Below, piece after piece: positions 8,492-15,745 of a stretch of 46,025 nt of DNA. Below the pieces are notes generated by a model, which ran no database searches, had not been told where the DNA came from, and saw only the letters and a list, made by a program, of their open reading frames with translations. The stretch is from assembly GCA_033549305.1 (NCBI GenBank), contig JAWSUV010000008.1, positions 1 to 46,025 on the forward strand, in the 5' to 3' direction. Position numbers and translations under genes: made by a program. The stretch's first letter is position 1; every line of letters begins with the position of its first letter. Source of the stretch: Anoxynatronum sp033549305. GTDB taxonomy: Bacteria; Bacillota; Clostridia; Peptostreptococcales; Tindalliaceae.

Positions 8492-8520
8492 GAAGCCAGA
8501 AGCGCGGTAACGTATGTTAC
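8479..8520 (-). promoter_or_regulatory. class II-type activated promoter of the polyferredoxin gene
   Basis: The perfect palindrome (minus strand GTAAC-ATAC-GTTAC, 8507-8520) is followed on the minus strand by TATGAT (8484-8479), starting at the 30th base after the centre. The site is therefore at -41.5 for the polyferredoxin gene and downstream of the start site for the divergent regulator gene. Confidence 0.65.
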
Positions 8521-8544
8521 GCATGGTGAAAGGAGTTGACGTGT

Positions 8545-9246
8545 ATGCCTCCCGCTATCCGCCCGGTAGATTTGCCCATCCAATCACTGACTTCCTGCGT
8601 GCTGTTTCAGTCAATGACAGCCGAACGGATTACTGCTCTGCTGAACCAGGTATCTGTCAGTGTGGTCATGTATCCCAAAGAAGCCCTTATTGCCCTTGAA
8701 GGGGAACCCTGCCACCAGCTAAGCATTGTGCTGGACGGTCAGGTTATCATCAAAAAAATATACGGATCCGGCAAATCCGTGACAATGGCCACCATGAAGC
8801 CGGGGGATACCTTCGGCGAGGTCATGGTGTATGCGGACCAGCAGCATCTTCCCTCCACCATCACAGCCCTGACGGAGGTGGAACTGCTGCAGATTCCACG
8901 GAATGACATCTTGACGCTGTGTCGTCTGGATCCACGGTTTCTGGAGAATTTTCTGCGGATGCTGTCCAACAAGGTCTGGATGCTCAATGAAAAACTGAAG
9001 CTCCTTTCCTATGGCAGCATTCGCCAAAAAATAACCGGAACCCTGCTTGAGCTCAACAGAAAACAGGGTTCCGTCTATCTGGTGATGGATGAATCCCGCC
9101 AGGAACTGGCGGATCAACTGGGCATCCCGCGGCCTTCCCTCTCCCGCGAACTGGCCAACATGAAGGCTGAAGGCCTGATCGACTACTGGAAGAACCATGT
9201 GCGGATCATTGAACTGGAAAGACTGGAGAACATTATGCTGGAATAA
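8545..9246 (+). CDS. Crp/Fnr-family transcriptional regulator next to nrfA
   Basis: The protein has 233 aa, with a cNMP-type sensor fold (about 40-120), a dimer helix, and a winged helix-turn-helix (about 184-209) with the recognition helix R196-P-S-L-S-R201. It has scattered Cys (18, 56, 126) but no FNR cluster. The ATG at 8545 follows AAAGGAG (8529-8535) at 9 bases; the frame is open from a TTG at 8536. It is paralogous to the regulator at 1881-2555, with the same RxSLSREL helix. A palindrome in its own leader suggests autorepression, and the gene is convergent with nrfA (1-base gap). Likely a nitrite, NO or redox sensor of the HcpR-like group; the effector cannot be read from sequence. Confidence 0.9.
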   Translation: MPPAIRPVDLPIQSLTSCVLFQSMTAERITALLNQVSVSVVMYPKEALIALEGEPCHQLSIVLDGQVIIKKIYGSGKSVTMATMKPGDTFGEVMVYADQQHLPSTITALTEVELLQIPRNDILTLCRLDPRFLENFLRMLSNKVWMLNEKLKLLSYGSIRQKITGTLLELNRKQGSVYLVMDESRQELADQLGIPRPSLSRELANMKAEGLIDYWKNHVRIIELERLENIMLE

Positions 9247-9247
9247 A

Positions 9248-10444
9248 TCAGGGCAGCAGTTCCAGGGCTTCCATAATCATGGCTTCCGCTTCGTTCAGAT
9301 ACGCCATGGCTTTTGCATAGTGGTGAAAGCCCTGGCTGTTTTCCACAAACACGAAGTCCCAGCGCACCTGGGCGCTGCGGTGCAATTGGTGGACTTCTTC
9401 CAGCACTGCCTCCGGCAGATCGTCCTTAGCCGCTGAAATGGCGTTGATCAGATCCACCAGCTGCCGGCTGACGTCAACGGTTTTTTTCTCGACAATCCCC
9501 TGGAGCCGTTCCACCTCAGACACCAATTCATCCCTGGCCTCTGCATGACAGGTAAGACAGGAAGCTTCCACAGTTTTCAGCGGGCTGGTCCAGTGATGGG
9601 AGGGAAATGTTTCACCTGCGTCATTGGTGATTCGGGGCATGTGGCAGTCCACACAGGTAATGCCAAAGCTGTCATGAATGCTGCCCCGGAAGGTTTCGAA
9701 CTCGGGGTGCTGGATTTTATACAGGCCGCCTTCTGTCTGCGGATGGGTCCAGTCAATCAAATTCCATTCCACAAACGTCGCTTCGATCTGGGCCACATCT
9801 GTTCCGTATTTCCAGGGAACCGTGACTTCTTTCGTTTCCGGATGCAGGTAATACTCGATGTGGCACTGGGCACAAATCAAATTCTTCATCTGAAATTCCT
9901 CTTCCAGGAAAGAGAGTCCTTTCTGCAGGTGACCACGGGTGATATGAAGAACGCCAGGCTCGTTTCTGTGGCAGTCATAGCAGCTGACCCCTGAATGGGC
10001 ATGCGCTGCCATCTCGTCAAAATCCATGGCATAGAAACCATCGCCGTGTTCTGTCTCCATGGCCACATAATCCGGTGTTTTGCAGGCCAGGCAGCTGGCA
10101 CCGGGTTTGCTGCGTTCCGTATGCACCACATCCTCCAGCGCGTAGACATGGCCACGGGCCCGCAGGTATTCCACACTGAATCCCACTCCGTCATAGATGG
10201 TCAGCAGCTCCGGATACTTCTCCAGGTAATCAATGGGTTCCGATCCGCCGAAAGTGGTACGCACCATCTCCTCATTCATCTGATACGTGCGGTACTGGTC
10301 CGGATACTGGTCCGCCCAGGCTTCCGCCCGGATAATGTCTTCCACCTGGCCGGTGATCAGGTGGATCCCAAAAAGTAACACCAGTGTGATGACCACCAGC
10401 AGTGCAACACTTGCCAGACGGTTTTCTTTTCTTGGGCGGGCCAT
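9248..10444 (-). CDS. nrfA: pentaheme cytochrome c nitrite reductase (ammonia-forming)
   Basis: NrfA reduces nitrite to ammonium with six electrons outside the cytoplasmic membrane. This 398-aa protein has the diagnostic CxxCK catalytic heme site (C118-LA-C121-K122) followed by four CxxCH sites (C155, C191, C264, C296). The third heme is followed by EYY, matching the active-site Tyr, and IHDSFGITC before heme 4 supplies a candidate active-site His. An N-terminal hydrophobic segment (about 12-31) lacks an obvious cleavage site and may anchor the protein. It is somewhat shorter than the enterobacterial enzyme (about 478 aa). GGAGGAGG precedes the ATG. No nrfH gene is adjacent; the nearest redox membrane protein is the polyferredoxin at 7792-8418. 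Confidence 0.95.
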   Translation of the reverse strand: MARPRKENRLASVALLVVITLVLLFGIHLITGQVEDIIRAEAWADQYPDQYRTYQMNEEMVRTTFGGSEPIDYLEKYPELLTIYDGVGFSVEYLRARGHVYALEDVVHTERSKPGASCLACKTPDYVAMETEHGDGFYAMDFDEMAAHAHSGVSCYDCHRNEPGVLHITRGHLQKGLSFLEEEFQMKNLICAQCHIEYYLHPETKEVTVPWKYGTDVAQIEATFVEWNLIDWTHPQTEGGLYKIQHPEFETFRGSIHDSFGITCVDCHMPRITNDAGETFPSHHWTSPLKTVEASCLTCHAEARDELVSEVERLQGIVEKKTVDVSRQLVDLINAISAAKDDLPEAVLEEVHQLHRSAQVRWDFVFVENSQGFHHYAKAMAYLNEAEAMIMEALELLP

Positions 10445-10603
10445 TCTTCCTCCTCCTTTGTTAATGATTTAACCTTTCTTCCGCTGCCACATAGTCCTCA
10501 TGTTGATTCTATATTGATACCCGCCGGCAATGGCCTTAAATCAGCCTGTCATGTGAAACACACAGCCTCGACCACACGAGTTGCTGCAAAGTGTTGTCAC
10601 AAC

Positions 10604-10626
10604 AAAAACCGCCAGGCGGCGGTTTT
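10604..10626 (-). terminator. rho-independent terminator of the M20 gene cluster
   Basis: A 9-bp perfect stem (AAAACCGCC, 4-base loop, GGCGGTTTT) is followed on the minus strand by TG and TTG. It lies 8 bases past the stop codon of the amidohydrolase gene and upstream of the nrfA promoter region. Confidence 0.75.
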
Positions 10627-10633
10627 CGTTTGA

Positions 10634-11827
10634 TTAATGTAGATCATTCACTGTTTCCTCAAATTCTTTTCTGACCGACTCCCTGAATTCCGAATCCACC
10701 AACAGCTCATAGCCTACCATCGCCAGCGCAGCCGCTCCTTTCAAAATCATCTCGTCTGCCCGGGGAGAAGCACTGGCGGCAGCAAATTCGCGTGTATGGC
10801 TATTCACTTGTTTTCCGGTAATCGCCAGATAGGGATGAATGGTTGGCAGCACCATGGAAACATTCCCTGCGTCCGAAGAACCTGCAGGTTCATTGGGATC
10901 CGCGTGAATCATCGAGACTCCCTGATTTTCCATGTGCACTCTGAAGCGCTCTTCCATTACCTTGTTTGGATACCTTTCTGCGTAAATCTCATCATGGTAA
11001 AGCTCTACTGAAGCGCCGATTTTACCCGCTTCTCCCTTTGCCAGATGCTGCAAAGTCGACAGGATGGTTTCCACTTCATCCCGCCTTGGTGACCGAATCA
11101 GAAATTTGCCGCAGGCATGGTCCACAATCACGTTGGAAGCAGTGCCTCCTGCCGTAATGATGCCGTTGATCCGCACGCGGTGTGAGACTGCAGGCAGAAG
11201 ACCGTTTACATGGTTGAACATCTGGATCAGCGGGCGCAGCGCATCAATGCCTTTTTCAGGGCGGGAAGAGTGAGCCGACTGGCCGTAAAAGTTTATCACC
11301 AGCTCGCTGCAGGCGGTACTGCCCCGCCCAATCATTGACTCATCGGCGGGATGCATCATCAGCGCAAAATCAATATCGTTAAAGGCACCAGCTTCAATCA
11401 GGCGGATCTTGCCGCCGCCTATTTCCTCAGCAGGCGTTCCCATCAAGATGACTCTTCCGCCGGTTTCTTTCACCAGACGGCTCAGGACTGCTGCAGCTCC
11501 CACAGAGGTTGCGGCAATCACATTGTGTCCGCAGGCGTGGCCAATTTCAGGCAGCGCATCATATTCTGCCAGAAAAACCACCGCCGGCCCGTTTTTCCCG
11601 CTGTCATAAACTGCTTTAATGGCAGTTTCCATCCCTCCGACATTCCGGGTCACCTGAAACCCCTCCTCCTCCATGAATGCCGAGACTTGTTGTGCAGCAT
11701 TCACTTCTTCGAAGGCCTGTTCCGGATGGTCATGGATGGCATGGCTCAACTCCATTAGACGGTACTTCAACTCTTCCTCCACGATGGACTTCAGATGCTT
11801 TAATTCCCTTCTGCTGCCTGTCTCCAT
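10634..11827 (-). CDS. M20-family amidohydrolase, AbgB-like
   Basis: This 397-aa cytoplasmic metallohydrolase belongs to peptidase family M20. The metal and catalytic motifs are GHACGHNVIA (about 97-106) and PAEEIGGGK (about 132-140), followed by the inserted dimerisation domain (FYGQSAHSSRPEKGIDAL) and a C-terminal catalytic segment with THPYLAITG-type His. The closest recognisable group is p-aminobenzoyl-glutamate hydrolase subunit B and related amidohydrolases, which cleave acyl-amino-acid or aminobenzoyl-glutamate bonds. AAAGGGG lies 10 bases before the ATG. It is the last gene of a minus-strand group with a YczE-like protein 35 bases upstream. The substrate is unknown. Confidence 0.88.
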   Translation of the reverse strand: METGSRRELKHLKSIVEEELKYRLMELSHAIHDHPEQAFEEVNAAQQVSAFMEEEGFQVTRNVGGMETAIKAVYDSGKNGPAVVFLAEYDALPEIGHACGHNVIAATSVGAAAVLSRLVKETGGRVILMGTPAEEIGGGKIRLIEAGAFNDIDFALMMHPADESMIGRGSTACSELVINFYGQSAHSSRPEKGIDALRPLIQMFNHVNGLLPAVSHRVRINGIITAGGTASNVIVDHACGKFLIRSPRRDEVETILSTLQHLAKGEAGKIGASVELYHDEIYAERYPNKVMEERFRVHMENQGVSMIHADPNEPAGSSDAGNVSMVLPTIHPYLAITGKQVNSHTREFAAASASPRADEMILKGAAALAMVGYELLVDSEFRESVRKEFEETVNDLH

Positions 11828-11862
11828 CTTCCATTCACCCCTTTATTGTTAGGTTCCATGGG

Positions 11863-12588
11863 TTATTTTATAAACGCTTTTTCTTTCCCATAACAAAAAA
11901 CCATGAGAGCCGGCCGAAACCATCCGGATAACAGTCCGATGATTTTGCCGATGCCAATCGCGGCAATCAGTGTGCCTTCGCGTACACCCATCATTCCATT
12001 TCCCGTGAGAATGGAAATCAGCAGAGCTGACGAAACGACAGAGCAGTCAAAAAAAACTTTGATCATTGAAAATGATTTCCCTGTTTTTCGGGTGATGGCC
12101 AATACCAGTCCTTCCGGCGGTTGAGGAACCAGGTCTCCTACCAGGTACAGCATGATGCCCAGGCCAATGAGAACAAGGCTGATTGACAGGAAAGTCAGCT
12201 GCATGGGATAAGTTGCCGGCACTGGAACAGACAGCAGCCGATTGGTCAATGACACAAATGTTCCAAACAAACTGGCGACCACGATCTGAAGCAGGTTTTT
12301 CAAGCGAAATTCACGGCGCAGCAGCATGATTTGCATCAACACGTAACTGCTGAAAACCAGTGTGGTAATGATTCCCATATCGATGCCGATCACCTGACTG
12401 ATGACGTAGGGCAGGGAGTTCATGGGCGAGACCCCTAAATTAGACTTGATAGAGAACGAGACTCCCAATGCCAGTAAAAACATCCCCACGACATAAACAA
12501 TGATTCGCTTTGACCACATGCTCACTGAAACCACTGGCTTTTGGAGCACTGCTTCCTTTAGCACCGTTGCATTTATTCCCTTTTCCAT
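11863..12588 (-). CDS. YczE/YyaS/YitT-family membrane protein
   Basis: This 241-aa integral membrane protein has about six hydrophobic segments. It shows the family signature near the N terminus (GVSFSIKSNLGVSPMNSLPYV) and a conserved loop with LVPQPPEGLVLAI. Related Bacillus proteins have no firmly established transport function. The ribosome site is weak (GGAAAGG about 15 bases upstream). It lies between an HpaI-type aldolase and an M20 amidohydrolase and could be the permease for their shared substrate, which is inference from position only. Confidence 0.75.
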   Translation of the reverse strand: MEKGINATVLKEAVLQKPVVSVSMWSKRIIVYVVGMFLLALGVSFSIKSNLGVSPMNSLPYVISQVIGIDMGIITTLVFSSYVLMQIMLLRREFRLKNLLQIVVASLFGTFVSLTNRLLSVPVPATYPMQLTFLSISLVLIGLGIMLYLVGDLVPQPPEGLVLAITRKTGKSFSMIKVFFDCSVVSSALLISILTGNGMMGVREGTLIAAIGIGKIIGLLSGWFRPALMVFCYGKEKAFIK

Positions 12589-12612
12589 TTCGGTTATTTC
12601 GTTCCTTTCCTA

Positions 12613-12673
12613 CAGGCTTGATCTGGGAGTATCATCAGCCTGGCTGAGATTGATGTCCACTGCCTCTATTATA
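12613..12673 (-). promoter_or_regulatory. extended -10 promoter and leader hairpin before the YczE-like gene
   Basis: On the minus strand TGGTATAAT (-10 at 12673-12668) is an extended -10. About 20 bases after the predicted start a hairpin can form: CAGGCT-GAT pairing with ATC-(A)-AGCCTG, 12642-12613, 9 bp with one bulge. No T-run follows it. This suggests a separate promoter and a structured leader for the downstream pair of genes. Confidence 0.4.
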
Positions 12674-12737
12674 CCAGACTCATCCTGCTTCCGATTCTAT
12701 TTGCCTGTGTCATGTCTCGCTTCAATTGATGGTGAGG

Positions 12738-13496
12738 CTATCTGATCTTCTTAAGTTCTTCAAGGCATTTCTGTCCAAATAAGGTCATATCCAGATTGAT
12801 GGTCACATACTGAAACCCTTCCCCGAGCCGTTTTTTTGCCTGATCACCGTCAGCTGCAAAAATACCGGCCGCCTTGTTGTGCTTGCTACAGGCTCCAAGC
12901 ACTTTTTTAACTGCTTCCTGAATCAGCGGATGAGCGGTTTGCCCTGGGATTCCCAGTGACTGGGACAAATCAAAGGGACCCAGAAAAACCACGTCTACTT
13001 CATCAATCGCTGCAATCTCTTCGATCACGTCCAGCGACTCTTTTGTCTCGCAGTGAACGATCACGATGGTTTCATCGTTCGCCTGCTGAAACGAAGGCAT
13101 GAAATCACCCATCCCGTAATCCAGTGCCCGGGGCAGTGCCATGCCGCGGGTACCGGCAGGGGAGTATTTGGCTGCCGCCACGACCTGGCGAGCCGTTTCC
13201 ATATTGTTTACCTGTGGAACCTGGATGCCATGGGCACCCACATCCAATAACCGCAGAATGGTGGTGGCTTCCGCATTGGTTGCCCGGCAGACGGGTGAGA
13301 TTCCTTTGGCTTCTGCTGCCCTGATATGATGCATTGCTTCCGTCGGGTTCAGCGGTCCGTGCTCCGTATCAATCACGACAAAATCGTATCCGGTGATTGC
13401 CGCCACTTCTGTCAGGCCTGGGTCGGTGCTGGTAATAAACATGCCCACCAGTTTTTCTCCTTTCCGCAGCCTGCTCTTTAAGGTCATTTTTTTCAT
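12738..13496 (-). CDS. HpcH/HpaI-family aldolase
   Basis: This 252-aa class II pyruvate aldolase of the HpcH/HpaI (2-keto-3-deoxy acid aldolase) family cleaves or forms carbon bonds between pyruvate and an aldehyde in a TIM barrel. The family motifs are DTEHGPLN (metal and catalytic His region, about 44-51), a central VGAHGIQVPQVN, SPAGTRGMALPRA, and the metal-binding FLGPFDLSQSLGIPG. GGAGGTG precedes the start at 8 bases. It is 31 bases downstream of a YeiH-type exporter gene. Which keto acid it uses cannot be told from sequence. Confidence 0.9.
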   Translation of the reverse strand: MKKMTLKSRLRKGEKLVGMFITSTDPGLTEVAAITGYDFVVIDTEHGPLNPTEAMHHIRAAEAKGISPVCRATNAEATTILRLLDVGAHGIQVPQVNNMETARQVVAAAKYSPAGTRGMALPRALDYGMGDFMPSFQQANDETIVIVHCETKESLDVIEEIAAIDEVDVVFLGPFDLSQSLGIPGQTAHPLIQEAVKKVLGACSKHNKAAGIFAADGDQAKKRLGEGFQYVTINLDMTLFGQKCLEELKKIR

Positions 13497-13527
13497 TCGT
13501 TCGACACCTCCTGTATTAGTCGTCTTT

Positions 13528-14568
13528 TTATTGAATCAGATACTGGACACCGAGAGACACCACCGCCACCGCCACCCAGCAGCCCATACCCAGCAGGAGA
13601 GGGCGCACACCGTTGGCCGCCAGCTGTTTCAGATTTGTATTGAGCCCAATCGCTGCCATGGCGGTAACAATGAAAAACCGGCCGGCAGAAGCCAGTAAAC
13701 GAGCGCCGTCAGGGGTGACCACGTTCATGGTTGTCAGCAGTGACGCAGCCAGAAACAGCAGGACAAACCAGGGAAATACCTTGAGCAGCACATAAGAATC
13801 TTTTCTTTGCCGGATTGTAGGATTGCTGACATGCCTTTCCGATTTCTTCAGTTTTTTTTCGCCAGTCATTTTTCGCGTCTGGAGGATCCCCAGGATCAGA
13901 ACGACAGGGATGATCATGAGAGTGCGCACCAGTTTGACAATGGTAGCTGTCTGCAAGGCGCCTTCACTCCAAATCTGGCCCGCAGCCACCACAGAGGAAG
14001 TGTCATTGATGGCGGTGCCTGCCCACATACCAAAGGCAGTTTCTGTCATATCCATCAGTCGTCCAAGAGATGGAAAGAGCAGAACTGCTATGATATTAAA
14101 AAGAAAAATGGTGGAAATGGCCGATGCAATTTCCCTGTCATTGGCCCGGATCACCGGTGCCGTCGCCGCTATGGCAGATCCACCGCAAATGGCAGTCCCC
14201 ACACCAATGAGAATGGTGACATTTTCTTCCGTTTTAAGAAGATATCTCAGTACATAAGCTGTTCCAAAGGAGGTGAGGAGCACCGCCAGAATGATGACCA
14301 GCGACCGGGCCCCCATTGTCAGGACATGGGACAGGTTCATGCTGAAACCGATCAGGACAATAGACAACTGAAGAATTTTTTTGGATGTAAAACGGAATCC
14401 CGGCCCGAAAACATTCGGAATGTGGAACAGGGTCGCGACCAGCATTCCCAGAAGAATGGCAAAGACCGGCCCGCCGATCAGCCGGTATTCAGCCCCCAGG
14501 AACCAGGCGGGAACAGCAAATCCCAGCGCCAGCATAAACCCGGGAAGAGTGTGTTTGAATGTTGTCAT
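13528..14568 (-). CDS. YeiH-family (UPF0324) putative anion exporter
   Basis: This 346-aa membrane protein of the YeiH / putative sulfate exporter family has about ten hydrophobic segments. The conserved features are GPVFAILLGMLV, LQLSIVLIGFSMNL, GVGTAICGGSAIAATAPVI and the AGTAINDTSSVVAAG motif. Members have been connected with export of sulfate or related anions in organosulfonate users, but the function is not settled. The ribosome site is weak. It is the first gene of a run with an HpaI-type aldolase and lies downstream of the tRNA operon terminator. Confidence 0.85.
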   Translation of the reverse strand: MTTFKHTLPGFMLALGFAVPAWFLGAEYRLIGGPVFAILLGMLVATLFHIPNVFGPGFRFTSKKILQLSIVLIGFSMNLSHVLTMGARSLVIILAVLLTSFGTAYVLRYLLKTEENVTILIGVGTAICGGSAIAATAPVIRANDREIASAISTIFLFNIIAVLLFPSLGRLMDMTETAFGMWAGTAINDTSSVVAAGQIWSEGALQTATIVKLVRTLMIIPVVLILGILQTRKMTGEKKLKKSERHVSNPTIRQRKDSYVLLKVFPWFVLLFLAASLLTTMNVVTPDGARLLASAGRFFIVTAMAAIGLNTNLKQLAANGVRPLLLGMGCWVAVAVVSLGVQYLIQ

Positions 14569-14693
14569 GGTTGCCGATGCCTCATTTCTACTGCGACTTT
14601 AAATGATTTCAAGCGATGATCCTTTATTCGCTTCCCTATGATTATATAATAACAAACGGCGAATGTGTGAAAACCATAAAAATAACCAACAAA

Positions 14694-14719
14694 ATACCAA
14701 CACCCAAAGGTGTTGGTAT
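14694..14719 (-). terminator. terminator of the tRNA operon
   Basis: An 11-bp perfect stem (ATACCAACACC / GGTGTTGGTAT, 4-base loop) begins 4 bases past the CCA end of tRNA-Arg on the minus strand. A T-rich stretch follows. Confidence 0.85.
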
Positions 14720-14722
14720 CGT

Positions 14723-14799
14723 TGGCGCGGCATGCAGGACTCGAACCTGCAACCAACTGATTCGAAGTCAGGTACTCTATCCAATTGAGCTAATGCCGC
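14723..14799 (-). tRNA. tRNA-Arg (anticodon TCG)
   Basis: The gene is 77 bases including an encoded CCA. The acceptor stem GCGGCAT / ATGCCGC is perfect. The anticodon loop CTTCGAA gives TCG, reading CGA. The T arm is GCAGG-TTCGAGT-CCTGC. It is the last gene of the five-tRNA operon. Confidence 0.95.
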
Positions 14800-14809
14800 A
14801 AGATGAAAT

Positions 14810-14884
14810 TGGAGCGGAAGACGGGAATCGAACCCGCGACCCTCGCCTTGGCAAGGCGATGCTCTACCGCTGAGCCACTTCCGC
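14810..14884 (-). tRNA. tRNA-Gly (anticodon GCC)
   Basis: The gene is 75 bases with an encoded CCA. The acceptor stem is GCGGAAG / CTTCCGC, the anticodon loop TTGCCAA gives GCC, and the T loop is TTCGAAT. Confidence 0.96.
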
Positions 14885-14912
14885 ATGTTGGCGGGAGTTA
14901 CCCGCCTCGGTC

Positions 14913-14988
14913 TGGCTGGGATAGCAGGACTCGAACCTGCGCATGACGGAGTCAAAGTCCGCTGCCTTACCGACTTGGCTATATCCCA
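14913..14988 (-). tRNA. tRNA-Gln (anticodon TTG)
   Basis: The gene is 76 bases with an encoded CCA. The acceptor stem is TGGGATA / TATCCCA, typical of tRNA-Gln with a weak first pair. The anticodon loop CTTTGAC gives TTG. Confidence 0.95.
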
Positions 14989-14992
14989 ATGG

Positions 14993-15069
14993 TGGGGTGG
15001 ATGATGGGATTCGAACCCACGCATACAGGAGCCACAATCCTGTGTCTTAACCACTTGACTACATCCACC
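14993..15069 (-). tRNA. tRNA-His (anticodon GTG)
   Basis: The gene is 77 bases with an encoded CCA and the extra G at position -1 opposite discriminator C that marks tRNA-His. The acceptor stem is GTGGATG / CATCCAC and the anticodon loop TTGTGGC gives GTG. Confidence 0.96.
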
Positions 15070-15073
15070 AGGA

Positions 15074-15147
15074 TGGAGCGGGCGAAGGGAATCGAACCCT
15101 CACGGTCAGCTTGGAAGGCTGAAGTTCTACCATTGAACTACGCCCGC
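15074..15147 (-). tRNA. tRNA-Gly (anticodon TCC)
   Basis: The gene is 74 bases with an encoded CCA. The acceptor stem is GCGGGCG / CGCCCGC and the anticodon loop CTTCCAA gives TCC. It is the first gene of the operon, about 26 bases from the predicted transcription start. Confidence 0.96.
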
Positions 15148-15179
15148 ATCGCATGTGACTGTGTTTTGCCACATCTAAC

Positions 15180-15208
15180 AATTTACCATTGATCAGTTTG
15201 ATTGTCAA
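15180..15208 (-). promoter_or_regulatory. strong sigma-A promoter of the tRNA operon
   Basis: On the minus strand a consensus TTGACA (15208-15203), a 17-base spacer and TAAATT (15185-15180) lie just ahead of the first tRNA gene. Confidence 0.85.
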
Positions 15209-15244
15209 GCATAAAATAAGGTGCTGCCGCTGAGTAGGATCACC

Positions 15245-15745
15245 CTATAAAGCCATTTGCAGGACTGGTCTTCCGGTTATCAGGTTCAGGATCACGACGG
15301 ACGGACGGGTTCCTGTTTCCAAAATACCGCAGGTATGCCCATGCACGCTGCGACCGCGGGAAGTAGTGCCAGGATTGATCATCACCAGTTCTTCTTTCAT
15401 CACCACCGGCACATGGGTGTGGCCAAAAATAACGACATCCGCTTTTTTCTCCAAGCCATGATAATACAGATGGGTTAAACTGCGCTGTACCCTGTGGGTA
15501 TGGCCATGGCACAGGAGAATGGAGAACTGGTCTAATTTCAGCAAGCGCTCATCCGGACCGGCCTTCGCCGGATCACCGTTACCGGTGACTGCGGTGACAG
15601 CTCCGGCATAATGCTGCTGCAGCCACATTGCATCCCGGTATAAATCACCTGCATGGAGAAGGCATTCGGTGTCCTTCAGCAGCTCCAGCGCACGAGTCAT
15701 CCGTTCTTTGTCTCCGTGTGTGTCACTGATCAGGCCGATCTTCAT
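15245..15745 (-). CDS. yfcE: YfcE/MJ0936-family metallophosphoesterase
   Basis: This 166-aa calcineurin-like phosphodiesterase of the YfcE/MJ0936 group has the metal-binding blocks SDTHGD (7-12), HAGDLYRD, GNGD, CHGH and FGHTHVP, then INPGTTSRGR. The family hydrolyses phosphodiesters in vitro; the natural substrate is not known. The start codon overlaps the rdgB stop by 4 bases (ATGA), giving the rph-rdgB-yfcE order common in Firmicutes. Confidence 0.92.
   Translation of the reverse strand: MKIGLISDTHGDKERMTRALELLKDTECLLHAGDLYRDAMWLQQHYAGAVTAVTGNGDPAKAGPDERLLKLDQFSILLCHGHTHRVQRSLTHLYYHGLEKKADVVIFGHTHVPVVMKEELVMINPGTTSRGRSVHGHTCGILETGTRPSVVILNLITGRPVLQMAL

Noticed and set aside
10552..10604. 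FNR- or CRP-like sites upstream of nrfA (TGTGAAACACACA and TGTTGTCACAACA)
   Set aside because: Half-site spacing does not match the other operators, and no -10 lies at the class II distance; the second is partly within the M20 terminator region.
14616..15192. Plus-strand open frames across the tRNA genes
   Set aside because: They are antisense to five well-formed tRNAs and are the type of spurious protein often predicted over tRNA genes.
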